Source of the DNA: Bordetella holmesii ATCC 51541
GTDB taxonomy: Bacteria; Pseudomonadota; Gammaproteobacteria; Burkholderiales; Burkholderiaceae_B
Length of the DNA: 64,000 nt
NCBI GenBank assembly: GCA_000612485.1
Contig: CP007494.1
Coordinates: 2,480,001 to 2,544,000, forward strand
Direction of reading: 5' to 3'
The translations under genes and the position numbers were made by a program. Each line of letters begins with the position of its first letter. Within the stretch, counting starts at the first letter, position 1. The notes under the pieces are model-generated. The model worked only from the letters and a program-made list of their open reading frames with translations, was not told where the DNA came from and made no database searches. Shown here one piece after another: positions 39,440 through 49,250 of the stretch.

Positions 39440-40401
39440 TTATACCGGCGTGGTCACTTTGCCTGTAGCAAAGTAGGCGGCCAGGTTGTCCAGCATCAGG
39501 TTTTCCATGTCCAGACGGGTTTCGGTGGTGGCGCTGCCGATATGCGGCAGCACCACGGCTTGATCCGTGGTTTTGAGAAAATCCGGTACGTTGGGCTCGT
39601 GTTCGAATACGTCCAGGGCGGCGAAGCCCAGCTCGCCGGACTCCAGCAGACTCTCCATGGCTGCTTCGTCTATCACCGGACCGCGAGCGATATTGACGAT
39701 GATGCCCTTGGGGCCGAGCGCGCGCAGCACCTCGCGGCTGACCAGATGGCGCGTGCTGGGGCCGCCCACCGTGGCGACGATCAGAAAGTCGGCCCATTCC
39801 GCCAGTTCGGTCAGACTCCCGGCATAGCCGTACTCGACATCGTTGCGCTCGCGGCGGTTGTGATAACGCACCTGCATGTCAAAACCCAGACCTCGGCGGG
39901 CAATGGCTTCGCCGATGCGGCCCAGGCCGATTACCCCCAGTTTCTTGCCGCTCACGCGCATGCCCAGCGGAATGCTGCCATGCACCTGACCCCATTGGCC
40001 TGCGCGCACGAAGCGTTCGCCCTGGCCCATGCGCCGGGCAGCGCTGATCAGCAGGCCCCAGGCTAGATCGGCCACGCAATCCGTGAGCACATCCGGCGTG
40101 TTGCTCACCTGAATGCCGCGCGCCTGGGCGCCTGCACGTCTATGGTTTCATAGCCCACGCCCCAGCTGCAGATCGCCTTCAGATCGGGCGGAGCCGCAAT
40201 AAGGTCGGCGCGGGCACCCAGGTTGGCCGAGGTCACCAGTGCGGTCACGCCGGGACCGAACTCTGCCAGGGCTGCTGCGCGGTTCTCGTGCTTCCAGAGT
40301 TCGATTACGTCGTAGCTTGCGGCCAGGCGCGCATTGGCCGTGGGCGAACCGGCCAATGAGCCGACCTGGATGATGCGATGCTTGCTTGTCATGGCGTCCA
40401 A
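39440..40401 (-). pseudogene. D-isomer 2-hydroxyacid dehydrogenase, frameshifted
   Basis: The N-terminal part (40401 downwards, HRIIQVGSLAGSPTANARL) and the C-terminal part (LGVIGLGRIGEAIARRGLGF with the NAD loop GxGxxG, then IIVNIARGPVIDEAAM and VVLPHIGSATTETR) belong to one GhrB-type glyoxylate/hydroxypyruvate reductase. A base is missing near 40118-40132, after YETIDVQA; the frame resumes as RGIQVSNTPDVLTDCVADLA. A functional enzyme would need both halves. It is divergent from the sugar-acid cluster that starts at 40627 and fits that metabolism. Confidence 0.85.
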
Positions 40402-40539
40402 CGTTGGGTGGAAATGGCTAAAACGAAAATGCTACTTGATTCCGGGCTGGGCCGGCCAGCCTGCGATCAGCAGCGCGGGTTGGCTTGCTCGTGGCGGTTC
40501 GAGGCTGCGGCGAAGAGGGGGTCCGAGGGTAGGCTCTAC

Positions 40540-40567
40540 TTGTAAAACAACTATCTGTGTTGATAGT
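40540..40567 (+). promoter_or_regulatory. Candidate GntR-type operator and promoter
   Basis: TTGTAAAACAA (40540-40550) is an 11-bp palindrome of the kind bound by FadR-subgroup GntR regulators. ACTATC-TGTGTT-GATAGT (40550-40567) is a second inverted repeat that overlaps it by one base. TTGTAA and GATAGT with a 16-bp spacer could be a weak promoter. The site lies in the divergent spacer and a GntR regulator is encoded in the cluster (41593). Confidence 0.45.
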
Positions 40568-40626
40568 ATGCCTGTCAATCAAGAAGGGCGTAGTCCACGC
40601 GCCAATTTTTCTGGAGTGGTTTGCTC

Positions 40627-41560
40627 GTGAAGACCAGCCCCGTGACTGCCGCCGATCTGCATCGGTCCGTGATCGCCGTGCCACCTCTGGCACGTCATGG
40701 TGATCTTTCTCTCAATAGGGTGGCCAACCGGGCTGTGTTGCGACATCTGGAAGAGGGGGGGTGTACGCAACGTCATGTACGGGGGAAATGCCAACTTCTA
40801 CAACATCGAGGTCAGCGAATACGCCGCTGTCGTGGATGCGTTGGCCGCAGCTGCCGGCGCCCAGACCTGGGTGTTGCCTTCGGTCGGCCCTGACTATGGC
40901 AAGCTTATGGATCAGGCCGCCATCCTGCGCACGCGTGACTTTCCGACGGCCATGCTCTTGCCCATGGCGTTTCCCTATACCGATGCAGGCCTGACCGACG
41001 GTGTAAGGCGCTTCACCGATAGGCTGGGGCGCCCGGCGGTGCTTTACATCAAGGCGGCCAACTATCTTGCGCCGGCCACGCTGGCGCAACTGATCGAGGA
41101 AGGCCGCATAGTCGCTGTCAAGTATGCGGTGGTCCGTGCGGATCCCGCCCAGGATGATTATCTGGCGGCCTTGCTCCAGGAAGTGGATGCGCAGCACGTG
41201 GTCAGTGGCATCGGCGAGCGGCCCGCCATCGTGCATTTCCGCCGCTTTGGCCTGAAAAGCTTTACCTCGGGTTCGGTGTGCGTGGCGCCTCGTGGATCGA
41301 TGCAGTTGCTGCGCAGCTTGCAGGCCGGGCAGTTTGAGCAGGCCGAGCGTCTGCGTGCGACCTATATGCCGCTGGAAGACTGCCGCGATGAGATCAGTCC
41401 CATCCGAGTGCTTCATGAGGCCGTGACGTTGGCTGGGGTGGCCGACATGGGACCGATGTTGCCTCTTCTGAGCGGGCTCGATGCTGCCGAGCGCGCTCGG
41501 GTGGCACCGGTGGCGAGAGCCCTGCGCGAGCAGGATGGCCAGGCGACCCGGCTACCATAG
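40627..41560 (+). pseudogene. DapA-family (dihydrodipicolinate synthase-like) aldolase, frameshifted
   Basis: GTG 40627, with GGAG about a dozen bases before it, opens a frame (KTSPVTAADLHRSVIAVPPL) that shifts at a run of seven G (40755-40761). With one G removed it continues VRNVMYGGNANFYNI and on to 41560. The barrel includes VLPSVGPDYGKLMDQA and the lysine region RIVAVKYAVVRADPA, where the Schiff-base Lys of the DapA/NAL superfamily would be. Related enzymes act on keto-deoxy sugar acids, which suits the surrounding genes. The exact substrate is unknown. Confidence 0.82.
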
Positions 41561-41592
41561 CGGCTTTCACCTCTCAACTTCCGGAGTGCGGC

Positions 41593-42327
41593 GTGGCCAG
41601 CAAACATACAGAGGACGAACCCGTGCCGCTCGAGAGGCATCAGCGAGTTCGGCTGGGCGACCAACTCTATGGACAGATTTTTGAGCAGATAACGTCGGGA
41701 CGTCTGAGCGTAGGTGACAAACTCCCGTCCGAGCACGAGATCTGTGAGCGTTTTGGCGTCTCGCGTCCTGTGGTGCGCGAGGCGTTGCTGCGCCTGCGTG
41801 CCGATGGCCTGATCACTGCGCACCAGGGGCTGGGTACCTTTGTCAGCCACCAGCCTGCACCGCGGCTGAAGACATTCCCCGACGTGCAGAACGTCAGCGC
41901 TTATCTGCGAGCGCAGGAGGTGCGCGTGGCGCTCGAGGGGGATGCGGCGCGTCTGGCGGCCTTGCGACGCAGCGATGCACAGTTGCAGCGCATGGAACAA
42001 GCTCACGCCGATTTCCTTGACCGGCTGGCCGACGGCAAGGTTTCTCCGCAGGCGGATCTGGCGTTTCACGCCAGTATTGCCGAGGCCAGTGGCAATGATT
42101 TTTACCTCGACGTGCTGGAAAATATTCACGAGGCTGTCAGTGGATTCATGCGATTGGCGCTGAATCTGACACGCACCGGGTCGCGTCAGCGCGCCGAGCG
42201 CGTGGCGGAGGAACACGCCGCCATCCTTTCAGCCATCCGGGCGCAGGATAGCGAGCGCGCGCGCGTGGCGATGCAATTCCATCTCGGGCAGGCGCGCCAT
42301 CGTCTGGTGGACAAGGAGCGCGACTGA
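41593..42327 (+). CDS. GntR/FadR-family transcriptional regulator
   Basis: A 244-residue repressor-type protein. The N-terminal winged helix reads LPSEHEICERFGVSRPVVREAL (about residues 45-66). The C-terminal FCD domain (about 95-230) has the metal/ligand His pattern in DLAFHASIAEASGN and LSAIRAQDSERARVAMQFHL. Such regulators commonly sense sugar acids or organic acids. It starts at a GTG 32 bases after the aldolase gene, and is one of the intact members of the cluster. Confidence 0.9.
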   Translation: MASKHTEDEPVPLERHQRVRLGDQLYGQIFEQITSGRLSVGDKLPSEHEICERFGVSRPVVREALLRLRADGLITAHQGLGTFVSHQPAPRLKTFPDVQNVSAYLRAQEVRVALEGDAARLAALRRSDAQLQRMEQAHADFLDRLADGKVSPQADLAFHASIAEASGNDFYLDVLENIHEAVSGFMRLALNLTRTGSRQRAERVAEEHAAILSAIRAQDSERARVAMQFHLGQARHRLVDKERD

Positions 42328-43239
42328 ACGTGACCAACGGGCATCAGACCCGCTGACGGCATTCATAAGGAGACAGGTGTGCGAGAGGACAAGTCAGGCC
42401 AGCGTGCCGGGGTGGCCCTGGTCCGTGAGCAGATAGAGCGTGTGCTGGTCGCCTGGGGAATGCCGCAGGACCTGGCGGCAAGCAGCGCGTCCCTGATGGC
42501 GGAGACGGACCGCCTGGGTGTGGACTCTCATGGTATCTCGATGCTGCCCATGTACGAACAGAAGTGGCGCGCTGGCTCGCTCGATCTGCAGGCTCGACCT
42601 CGCCTGGTTCGCGAGACGACGGCCAGCGCCTTGCTCGACGGCGGGGGCGGCCTGGGGCACCCGGTCTCTCGGCAAGCCATGGATCTGGCCTGCGACAAGG
42701 CCTTGGCTCATGGCGTCGGGGCAGTGTCAGTGCGCAATTCCCACCATTTCGGTGCCGCTGGCGTGTATGCCAGGCTGGCTTTGGCAAGAGGGCTGGTGGG
42801 TCTGGTCGCCAGCAGTGCCATCACGCTCATCATGGTTCCGACGCGTGGCGCTATGCCGCGTCTGGGCACCAATCCTCTGGCATTTGCCGCGCCGGCGACG
42901 CGCCACTGCGGTCTGGTGCTGGACATGGCAACCACGACGGTGGCAGGCAACAAGGTCAAGGTCTACGACTACTACGGCAAAGCCTTGCCGCAAGGCTGGG
43001 CAGTCGATGGCCACGGGCGCAGCGTCACGGATGCCAGCGAGGCCATGGAGTTCATCTTCAAGCGCGACGAGGGCGGGCTGACGCCTTTGGGAGGCACAGC
43101 CGCCATGAGCAGCCATAAAGGCTATGGGCTGGCATTGCTGGCCCAGACGCTGGGCGGCACGCTGGGTGGCAGTGCCTTGGCCGCCTTGCATGCGCGCCGC
43201 CGAAGGCCAGGGCAAGGTGACGATGTGGGGCATTTTTTT

Positions 43240-44545
43240 GGTTCATCGAGGAATACCGGGGAATGCAGACCGTATCTTGAGGAAGAAGTACTCCTGATCG
43301 CGGTAGCCGTAGGCGCGGCGCTTGATGACTTTGATGGTGTTGTTGATGCCCTCGACGATGCTGGTGTTGAGCCGGTGGCGACAGCGAGACAGAATCCCGT
43401 GCAGATAGGCTTTTAGCTTGAGCGCGAAGTGAGCCAAGGCGGCGATGCCGCTGCCCTGAGCCTGTTGCAGCCAGTGATCCCATGCCTGGCGGGCGTAGCC
43501 GGGGTGTTGGTAGAACCACAGCTGTTTGAGCTCATCGCGCATCAGATAAGCGGTGAGCAAGGGCTGGTTGGCCTGGAGCAACTCGTCCAACTTTACCGAT
43601 TGGCACGGATCGAGGTTTTTGCGATTGCGCAGCAGTAGCCAGCGACTGGACTTGATCACCCGGCGGGCCGGCTTGTCGTGCCGCAACTGGTTCGCTTGGT
43701 CTACACGCACCCGGTCTATCACTTCACGGCCGTACTTGGCCACGACGTGGAACAGGTCGTAGACGATCTCGGCGTTGGGGCAGTTGGCCTGGATCTCCAG
43801 CTCATAGGCCGTCGTCATGTCGATCGCTACGGCCCGGATCTGCTGGGCAACCCCAGTTGGCAGTTGTTCGAAGAAGGCTCTGGCCGTCTCGCGCGAGCGG
43901 CCATCACCGATCCATAGCACCTGACGGCGGATCGGATCGACAACGACCGTGGCATAACGATGGCCCTTGTGTAGAGCGAACTCGTCCATCGCTAGGTAGT
44001 GGATCTGGCTCCAGTCCGGCTCTTGGATCGCCCGTCGCAGCAGGGCCTTGTCCAGCGCCTTGACCGTGTGCCAACCCAGTTGGAAGAAGCGCGCCACGGC
44101 CAGAATGTTGCTGGACTCAAGCAACTGGCTGACCGCCTCGGCCAGCCGGTCGGTCACTCGCTGGTAACGGCCCAGCCAGCTCAGCCTCTCCAGATGCGGT
44201 CCACCGCACTGCTCGCACCAGACCCGCCGACGCGGCACTACCAGCGTCACTCGCAGCGCCATTAGCGGCAGATCCCGCACCCGGCGCGTGGTCGTCTCAT
44301 GCACCTGCCGACATCGGTTGCCGCAGTGCTCGCAGTGCATCGTTCGCGCTGAAGGCTTCAGGTAAATCGTGACCGTCCGGCTCTCACCTTCAGGCCACAC
44401 GACCCGCTCCACCCGATAACCTTCCCACCCACCCAACCTCTCGATCGTCTTGCGGTCCAGCATGATCCCGGCCTTGATCCTTGAAAAATCAAGGATCAAG
44501 CGTAACGGCAATCAAGCACGGCTCCACGCTATTCCGCGATGAACC
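43240..44545 (-). mobile_element. IS1001-type (hIS1001-like) ISL3-family element, complete
   Basis: A 1306-bp element with terminal inverted repeats GGTTCATCGAGGAATACCG (left) and GGTTCATCGCGGAATAGCG (right, minus strand). An 8-bp duplication ATTTTTTT flanks it at 43232-43239 and 44546-44553, the size expected for the ISL3 family. It encodes a 406-residue transposase on the minus strand. The same element in truncated form is at 51977-53255. Confidence 0.93.
43243..44463 (-). CDS. IS1001-type ISL3-family transposase
   Basis: A 406-residue transposase starting MLDRKTIERLGGWEGYRV. The N-terminal zinc-finger pattern CEHCGNRC...CEQCGGPH is typical of ISL3 proteins. The DDE domain follows with MDEFALHKGHRYATVVVD, AIDMTTAYELEIQANCPNAE and, towards the C-terminus, SIVEGINNTIKVIKRRAYGY with the Glu. 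Length equals that of IS1001 of B. parapertussis. No lesion is visible. Confidence 0.92.
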   Translation of the reverse strand: MLDRKTIERLGGWEGYRVERVVWPEGESRTVTIYLKPSARTMHCEHCGNRCRQVHETTTRRVRDLPLMALRVTLVVPRRRVWCEQCGGPHLERLSWLGRYQRVTDRLAEAVSQLLESSNILAVARFFQLGWHTVKALDKALLRRAIQEPDWSQIHYLAMDEFALHKGHRYATVVVDPIRRQVLWIGDGRSRETARAFFEQLPTGVAQQIRAVAIDMTTAYELEIQANCPNAEIVYDLFHVVAKYGREVIDRVRVDQANQLRHDKPARRVIKSSRWLLLRNRKNLDPCQSVKLDELLQANQPLLTAYLMRDELKQLWFYQHPGYARQAWDHWLQQAQGSGIAALAHFALKLKAYLHGILSRCRHRLNTSIVEGINNTIKVIKRRAYGYRDQEYFFLKIRSAFPGIPR

Positions 44546-44816
44546 ATTTTTTTCTTGCGCTCGACCCTGCCGCGTTTCGTGATGCCGGTTCATTCGAGGA
44601 CGAAATGGATGAATTGATCGACACCATGCACGAGACGCCGGCGGCCGATCCCCAAACACCGGTGCTGGTTCCTGGCGACCTCGAGGCGGCCGAGGCGTTG
44701 CGGCGCGATATTGAAGGCGTACCGATATCTCGTGCGTTGGACGACAAACTGCGGATGATTTGCGAACGCAGCGGCGCGCGCTATGTGTTGGGTCTCCGAG
44801 ATGACAAGGATGCATC

Positions 44817-46558
44817 ATGAGTCAAAGTCCCAAGCGCAAACTGCCCGAGGAATTGCGTAGCCACCGTTGGTATGGTGTGAAGGATCTGCGTTCATTCGGG
44901 CATCGTTCCCGCACGGCGCAGATGGGTTATCACCGCTCTGATTATGCGGGCAAACCCGTGATTGCCATCATCAACACCTGGAGTGACATCAATCCCTGTC
45001 ACAGCCATTTCAAGCAACGCGTCGAAGAGGTCAAGCGAGGCATTTGGCAGGCTGGCGGATTTCCGGTGGAAATGCCGGCCATGAGCTTGTCGGAGCCCTT
45101 TCAGAAGCCCACGACCATGCTCTATCGAAATTTGCTGGCGATGGAGACCGAGGAGCTGCTGCGCTCCTATCCGGCCGATGGCTGTGTGCTGATGGGAGGT
45201 TGCGACAAGACCACGCCAGCGCTGTTGATGGGCGCAATATCCATGGATCTGCCTACGATTTTCGTGCCGGCTGGCCCCATGCTGCGCGGCAATTGGAACG
45301 GCGTGACACTGGGTTCCGGATCCGATACCTGGAAGTACTGGGCAGAACTGCGCGCCGGCAACATCACAGAGCAAGACTGGCAGGGTGTGGAGGACGGCAT
45401 CGCGCGTTCGCCGGGTCATTGCATGACGATGGGCACCGCCTCGACCATGACGGCAGCCGTCGAGGCGCTGGGGCTTTGCCTGTCGGGCTATTCATCGATC
45501 CCGGCACCGGATTCTCGTCACGCGCAGATGGCAAGTCTGACCGGAAAACGCATCGTCGAGATGGTCTGGGAAGATCTCAAGCCCAGCGATTTTCTGACTG
45601 AGGCCTCGTTCGATAATGCGGTGCGCACCGTTCTGGCACTGTCTGGCTCCACCAACGCGGTGGTGCACCTGATCGCCATGGCGCGCCGCTCGGGTTTCGC
45701 GCTCGATCTTGAGCGTTTTGATGCCTTGGCGCGCAGCACACCCGTGCTGGCCAATCTGAGGCCGGCCGGCAAGTATCTGATGGAGGATTTCTTCTACGCT
45801 GGGGGGCTGCGAGCGATGCTGGTGCAGATGGCTGATCTGCTGGACTTGACTCAAGGGTCGGTCGACGGTCGTACGCTGGGCGAGAACATTGCAGCAGCGC
45901 GCGTGTTCAACGACGACGTCATTCGCAGCCCTGATCAGGCCCTGGTGCCATGTGATGGTCTGGCGGTGCTGCGCGGCAATCTTGCGCCCGACGGTGCCGT
46001 CATCAAGCCTGCGGCAATGCTGCCGAGCCTGCAAGTGCATACCGGTCCGGCGGTCGTGTTCAAAGACTACAACGATATGGCCGAACACATTGATGACCCT
46101 GATCTGGACATCACTGCCGACAGCGTGATCGTGCTGCAGAATGCCGGGCCTCAAGGTGCGCCTGGGATGCCTGAATGGGGCCAACTGCCCATTCCGCAAA
46201 ATTGCTCAAGCAAGGCGTGCGTGACATGGTGCGTATCTCGGATGCCCGCATGAGCGGCACGAGCTACGGTGCCTGTGTCCTGCATGTCGCACCGGAATCG
46301 TATGTGGGAGGCCCGTTGGCCTTGATCCGCACGGGCGATCTCGTTTCTCTGAATGTACCGGCCAGACGCATCGACATGTTGGTGCCGGAGGCCGAACTCG
46401 CGGCACGCAAACAGGCCTGGCAGGCGCCTGCGCCTAAGTTCGACCGAGGCTTCGGGGTGCTTTACCTCAAGCATGTCGGCCAAGCCGATAGCGGGTGCGA
46501 TTTCGATTTTCTCCAGACCCGCAAGGCGGAGCACAAGGAAGAGCCAGAAATCCATTGA
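44817..46558 (+). pseudogene. IlvD/Edd-family sugar-acid dehydratase, frameshifted
   Basis: From ATG 44817 the frame encodes an L-arabonate/gluconate-type dehydratase of the IlvD/Edd family, which holds an Fe-S cluster: [38 protein letters not shown] and [20 protein letters not shown] carry the cluster Cys residues. At 46198-46201 a run of four A is one short. The true C-terminus continues in another frame as [20 protein letters not shown] to TGA 46558, the region with the catalytic Ser. The normal length would be about 580 residues. The short product lacks this end and should be inactive. Confidence 0.9.
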
Positions 46559-46651
46559 CCTCGAAAAGGGGAAGCGGGCCGGACGGCCTGCACGTTTCAC
46601 ACTTGCTCAGCGCATGAGATGCCGGCTTAGCCGACACGAGGAGACAACAGC

Positions 46652-47647
46652 ATGTGGTGCCGTAGATCCTGGTTTGCCAATCGTCGTCGAATTCTGGCGG
46701 CGCTCATTGCTTCGGTAGGTTTTTGCAGCGGCGCGCCCGTGGGCGCGGCGACTTGGCCGGACAAGCCCGTGCGGCTGGTGGTTCCGTTTCCGCCAGGCGG
46801 CAGTACCGATGCCGTCGGAAGGATGTTGGCCGTGGGCTTGGGCAAGGAGTTGGGTCAAACGGTGATCGTCGAGAACAAGGGCGGCGCCAACGGCAATATC
46901 GGTTCGGACGCCGTTGCCAAAGCCGAACCCGATGGCTACACCTTGCTGCTGTCCGGTGTGGGTTCCAACGCCATCAATTACTCGCTCTACCAGTCCATGC
47001 CTTATCGGGACAAGGATTTCGCCCACATTGCTTTGCTGGCCACAGGTCCGAATGTGCTGGTGGCCAACCCTGAGTTTCCCGGGCATACCTTCGCCGATTT
47101 CATCCGCTTGGCCAAGGCGAGTCCGGATAAGTACACCCACGCCAGTTCGGGCAGTGGCTCGTCCGGCCATCTGGCCATGGAAATGCTCAAGCAGGCGGCG
47201 GACATCAAGTTGGTCCATGTGCCTTACAAGGGCGGTGCAGCCGCTATCACGGACACGATTGGCGGGCGTGTCTCCGTGTTGTTCCTGAATCAAGACAACG
47301 TATTGCCCCAGGTTCAGGCAGGCAAGCTGCGCGCGTTGGCGGTGGCCAGTGAGAAGCGCAATCCGGCCTATCCCGATATCCCCACCATTGCCGAGTCCGG
47401 CTATCCTGGCTTTGCTGCCGAGTCTTGGTTTGGCGTGTCGGCCCCGGCAGGCACGCCAGCGGCGGTGGTCGAGCGTCTGAATGCCGCCACCGTTAAGGCG
47501 ATGGCAGATCCGGCGTTACGCGAAAAGCTGGAGAAAGTCGGTTTTGTGGTGGTCGGCAGCAGTCCCAAGGCGTTCTCGGATTTCGTCACGGCAGAAATCG
47601 GGAAATGGGGCAAGGCCGCCAAGGCTTCCGGCGCGCGCATGGATTGA
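46652..47647 (+). CDS. Bug-family (TTT) solute-binding protein
   Basis: A 331-residue periplasmic receptor of the tripartite tricarboxylate transporter type, a family hugely expanded in Bordetella. A positively charged signal peptide (WFANRRRILAALIASVG...AAT) is followed by the classic WPDKPVRLVVPFPPGGSTDAVGR, ENKGGANGNIGSDAVAKAEPDGYTLL and VHVPYKGGAAAITDTIGG. The membrane subunits TctA/TctB are not nearby. In this cluster it probably binds the sugar acid or a related carboxylate. Confidence 0.92.
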   Translation: MWCRRSWFANRRRILAALIASVGFCSGAPVGAATWPDKPVRLVVPFPPGGSTDAVGRMLAVGLGKELGQTVIVENKGGANGNIGSDAVAKAEPDGYTLLLSGVGSNAINYSLYQSMPYRDKDFAHIALLATGPNVLVANPEFPGHTFADFIRLAKASPDKYTHASSGSGSSGHLAMEMLKQAADIKLVHVPYKGGAAAITDTIGGRVSVLFLNQDNVLPQVQAGKLRALAVASEKRNPAYPDIPTIAESGYPGFAAESWFGVSAPAGTPAAVVERLNAATVKAMADPALREKLEKVGFVVVGSSPKAFSDFVTAEIGKWGKAAKASGARMD

Positions 47648-47689
47648 TCATCGGCCAGTCGGCCATTTTCTTAGTAACGGACAGATTCA

Positions 47690-48460
47690 ATGACTTCTTC
47701 TTTGCCCAATCTTTTTCGTCAACGGATTCTTGCGCGCGAGCGTGTCATCGGCTTATGGCTTTCCGTGACCAGTCATATCACCTCCGAGATGATCGGGTTG
47801 GCTGGCTTCGACTGGCTGGTGCTTGACGGCGAACATGCGCCCAATGAAATTCCGACGTTCGTGCAGCAGTTGCAGTCCTTGCAGGGGAGTTCGAGCGCGG
47901 CGGTGGGGCGGCCATCGTGGAATGATCCGGTCGAGATCAAGCGCATGCTGGATATTGGCTTTTACAACCTGCTCATTCCGTTTATCGAATCGGAGGAGCA
48001 GGCGCGGCAAGCCGTGGCGGCGACCCGCTATCCGCCGCAGGGTGTGCGGGGCGTGGCCGGCCTTCAGCGCAGCAACCGCTATGGCACAGTGCCGGACTAT
48101 CTGAATACCATCAACGACAATATCTGCGTGCTGTTGCAGATCGAGAATCGTGCAGGTCTCGAGGCCGTGGATCGGATCGCGGCGGTCGATGGCGTCGATG
48201 GAGTATTTATCGGCCCCTCGGATCTTGCGGCGGCGTTAGGGCACTTGGGCAACCCAGGGCATCCAGAAGTGCAGGAGGCCATCCGCCATTTGTACGAGCG
48301 CGTCAATGCGGCGGGCAAGGCCGTGGGGATTCTGGCGCCGGTAGCCGCCGATGCCAGGCGTTATCTGGACATGGGCATGCATTTCGTGGCGGTGGGCACC
48401 GACATGGGCGTGTTCAAGCAAGCCATATTTGGCCTTCGCGAAGCGTTTCCGAGTCGGTAA
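47690..48460 (+). CDS. HpcH/HpaI-family aldolase (GarL-like)
   Basis: A 256-residue class II aldolase of the HpcH/HpaI family, which splits 2-keto-3-deoxy sugar acids such as 5-keto-4-deoxyglucarate into pyruvate or tartronate semialdehyde and an aldehyde. Conserved parts are DWLVLDGEHAPNE (catalytic His), VLLQIENRAGLEAVDRIAAV with the metal Glu, and VDGVFIGPSDLAAALGHLG with the metal Asp. It ends the cluster, followed by a strong hairpin, and appears intact. Confidence 0.9.
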   Translation: MTSSLPNLFRQRILARERVIGLWLSVTSHITSEMIGLAGFDWLVLDGEHAPNEIPTFVQQLQSLQGSSSAAVGRPSWNDPVEIKRMLDIGFYNLLIPFIESEEQARQAVAATRYPPQGVRGVAGLQRSNRYGTVPDYLNTINDNICVLLQIENRAGLEAVDRIAAVDGVDGVFIGPSDLAAALGHLGNPGHPEVQEAIRHLYERVNAAGKAVGILAPVAADARRYLDMGMHFVAVGTDMGVFKQAIFGLREAFPSR

Positions 48461-48463
48461 ACC

Positions 48464-48491
48464 GTATTGGCGGACTTGACGCCGCCAATAC
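48464..48491. other. GC-rich hairpin after the aldolase gene
   Basis: GTATTGGCGG-acttgacg-CCGCCAATAC is a perfect 10-bp stem placed immediately before the terminator below. It may add stability to the mRNA end. Confidence 0.6.
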
Positions 48492-48494
48492 AAA

Positions 48495-48522
48495 AAGGAT
48501 GCCGCGAGGCATCCTTTTTTTT
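48495..48522. terminator. Bidirectional terminator between the aldolase gene and rpsT
   Basis: AAGGATGCC-GCGA-GGCATCCTT flanked by A5 on the left and T8 on the right can terminate both converging transcripts. Confidence 0.88.
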
Positions 48523-48585
48523 GCCGCATTCCTATGCTGCTCATGTACCCCGACAGACTGCCAGGGCCAGGAGTGGCATAACTGC

Positions 48586-48849
48586 TTAGGCGAGCGCCTT
48601 GACGGCGGCAGCCAGGCGGCTCTTGTGACGAGCAGCCTTGTTCTTGTGGATGATGTTTTTGTCAGCCACGCGGTCGATCACGCTGGTTGCTTTACGCAGC
48701 GTCTCGCCAGCCACAGCCTTGTCGCCGGTAGCGATGGCTTGGCGAACGCGCTTGATCGCGGTACGCAGCATCGAGCGCAGGCTGGAATTGTGCTTGTTAC
48801 GCTCAACCGATTGGCGAGCGCGCTTGCGGGCTTGGGCGGTATTGGCCAT
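48586..48849 (-). CDS. rpsT: 30S ribosomal protein S20
   Basis: An 87-residue basic protein, [20 protein letters not shown]..., with the typical S20 helical bundle sequence [20 protein letters not shown] and the C-terminal [17 protein letters not shown]. It binds 16S rRNA early in 30S assembly. It is single-gene, with its own promoter just upstream and a shared terminator downstream. Confidence 0.97.
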   Translation of the reverse strand: MANTAQARKRARQSVERNKHNSSLRSMLRTAIKRVRQAIATGDKAVAGETLRKATSVIDRVADKNIIHKNKAARHKSRLAAAVKALA

Positions 48850-48886
48850 GTTGCTTAAGAGTTTACTGAATTCGGCAAAGTCAGAT

Positions 48887-48914
48887 ATTGTATCAGGCTT
48901 GCCGGATAATGCAA
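48887..48914 (-). promoter_or_regulatory. rpsT promoter
   Basis: On the minus strand TTGCAT (48909-48914) and TACAAT (48887-48892) are separated by 16 bases, about 40 bases upstream of the rpsT start. Both match the sigma-70 consensus well. Confidence 0.7.
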
Positions 48915-49250
48915 GTCCTTTGAGACAAAGCTGTTTTTGACCAGGCAGCAGAGCCAGAATGTGGTCTGCCGACGACGTCTTACTGGCGCTAGTGTACCCG
49001 AGTGGGCCGGATACCGGCGGCAGGCCCGCCAGCAGCGGCAGGCGCGGCGGCTATATCGTGGTTTCCACGTTGATGGACACAAACCAGGGCGTCAACCGTT
49101 TGATGGCGATTGGCATGCGTTCGCTGAGTGCCTGCAGGGCGGCTTCAGGATCGTCGAGCGGGTACATGCCTGTGACCGGCAGGCCGCCCGCGGCCATGGA
49201 CACGCGCAGGGTGCCGTGGCGATAGGGCCGCAGGGCAGCGACGATCTCGC

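Larger units (their letters stand above)
42379..44820 (+). pseudogene. Malate/L-lactate dehydrogenase (Ldh2) family oxidoreductase split by an IS1001-type element
   Basis: The 5' part (42379-43239) encodes SLMAETDRLGVDSHGISMLP, AVSVRNSHHFGAAGVYA and GTNPLAFAAPA, all typical of the Ldh2/YiaK-type NAD(P) oxidoreductases. The 3' part (from 44554) continues LALDPAAFRDAGSFEDEMDE to TGA 44818-44820. Removing the IS and one ATTTTTTT copy rejoins them in frame as GHFFLALDP, giving about 375 residues. AAGGAG precedes the GTG start. The stop overlaps the next gene's ATG (ATGA at 44817-44820). Confidence 0.92.
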
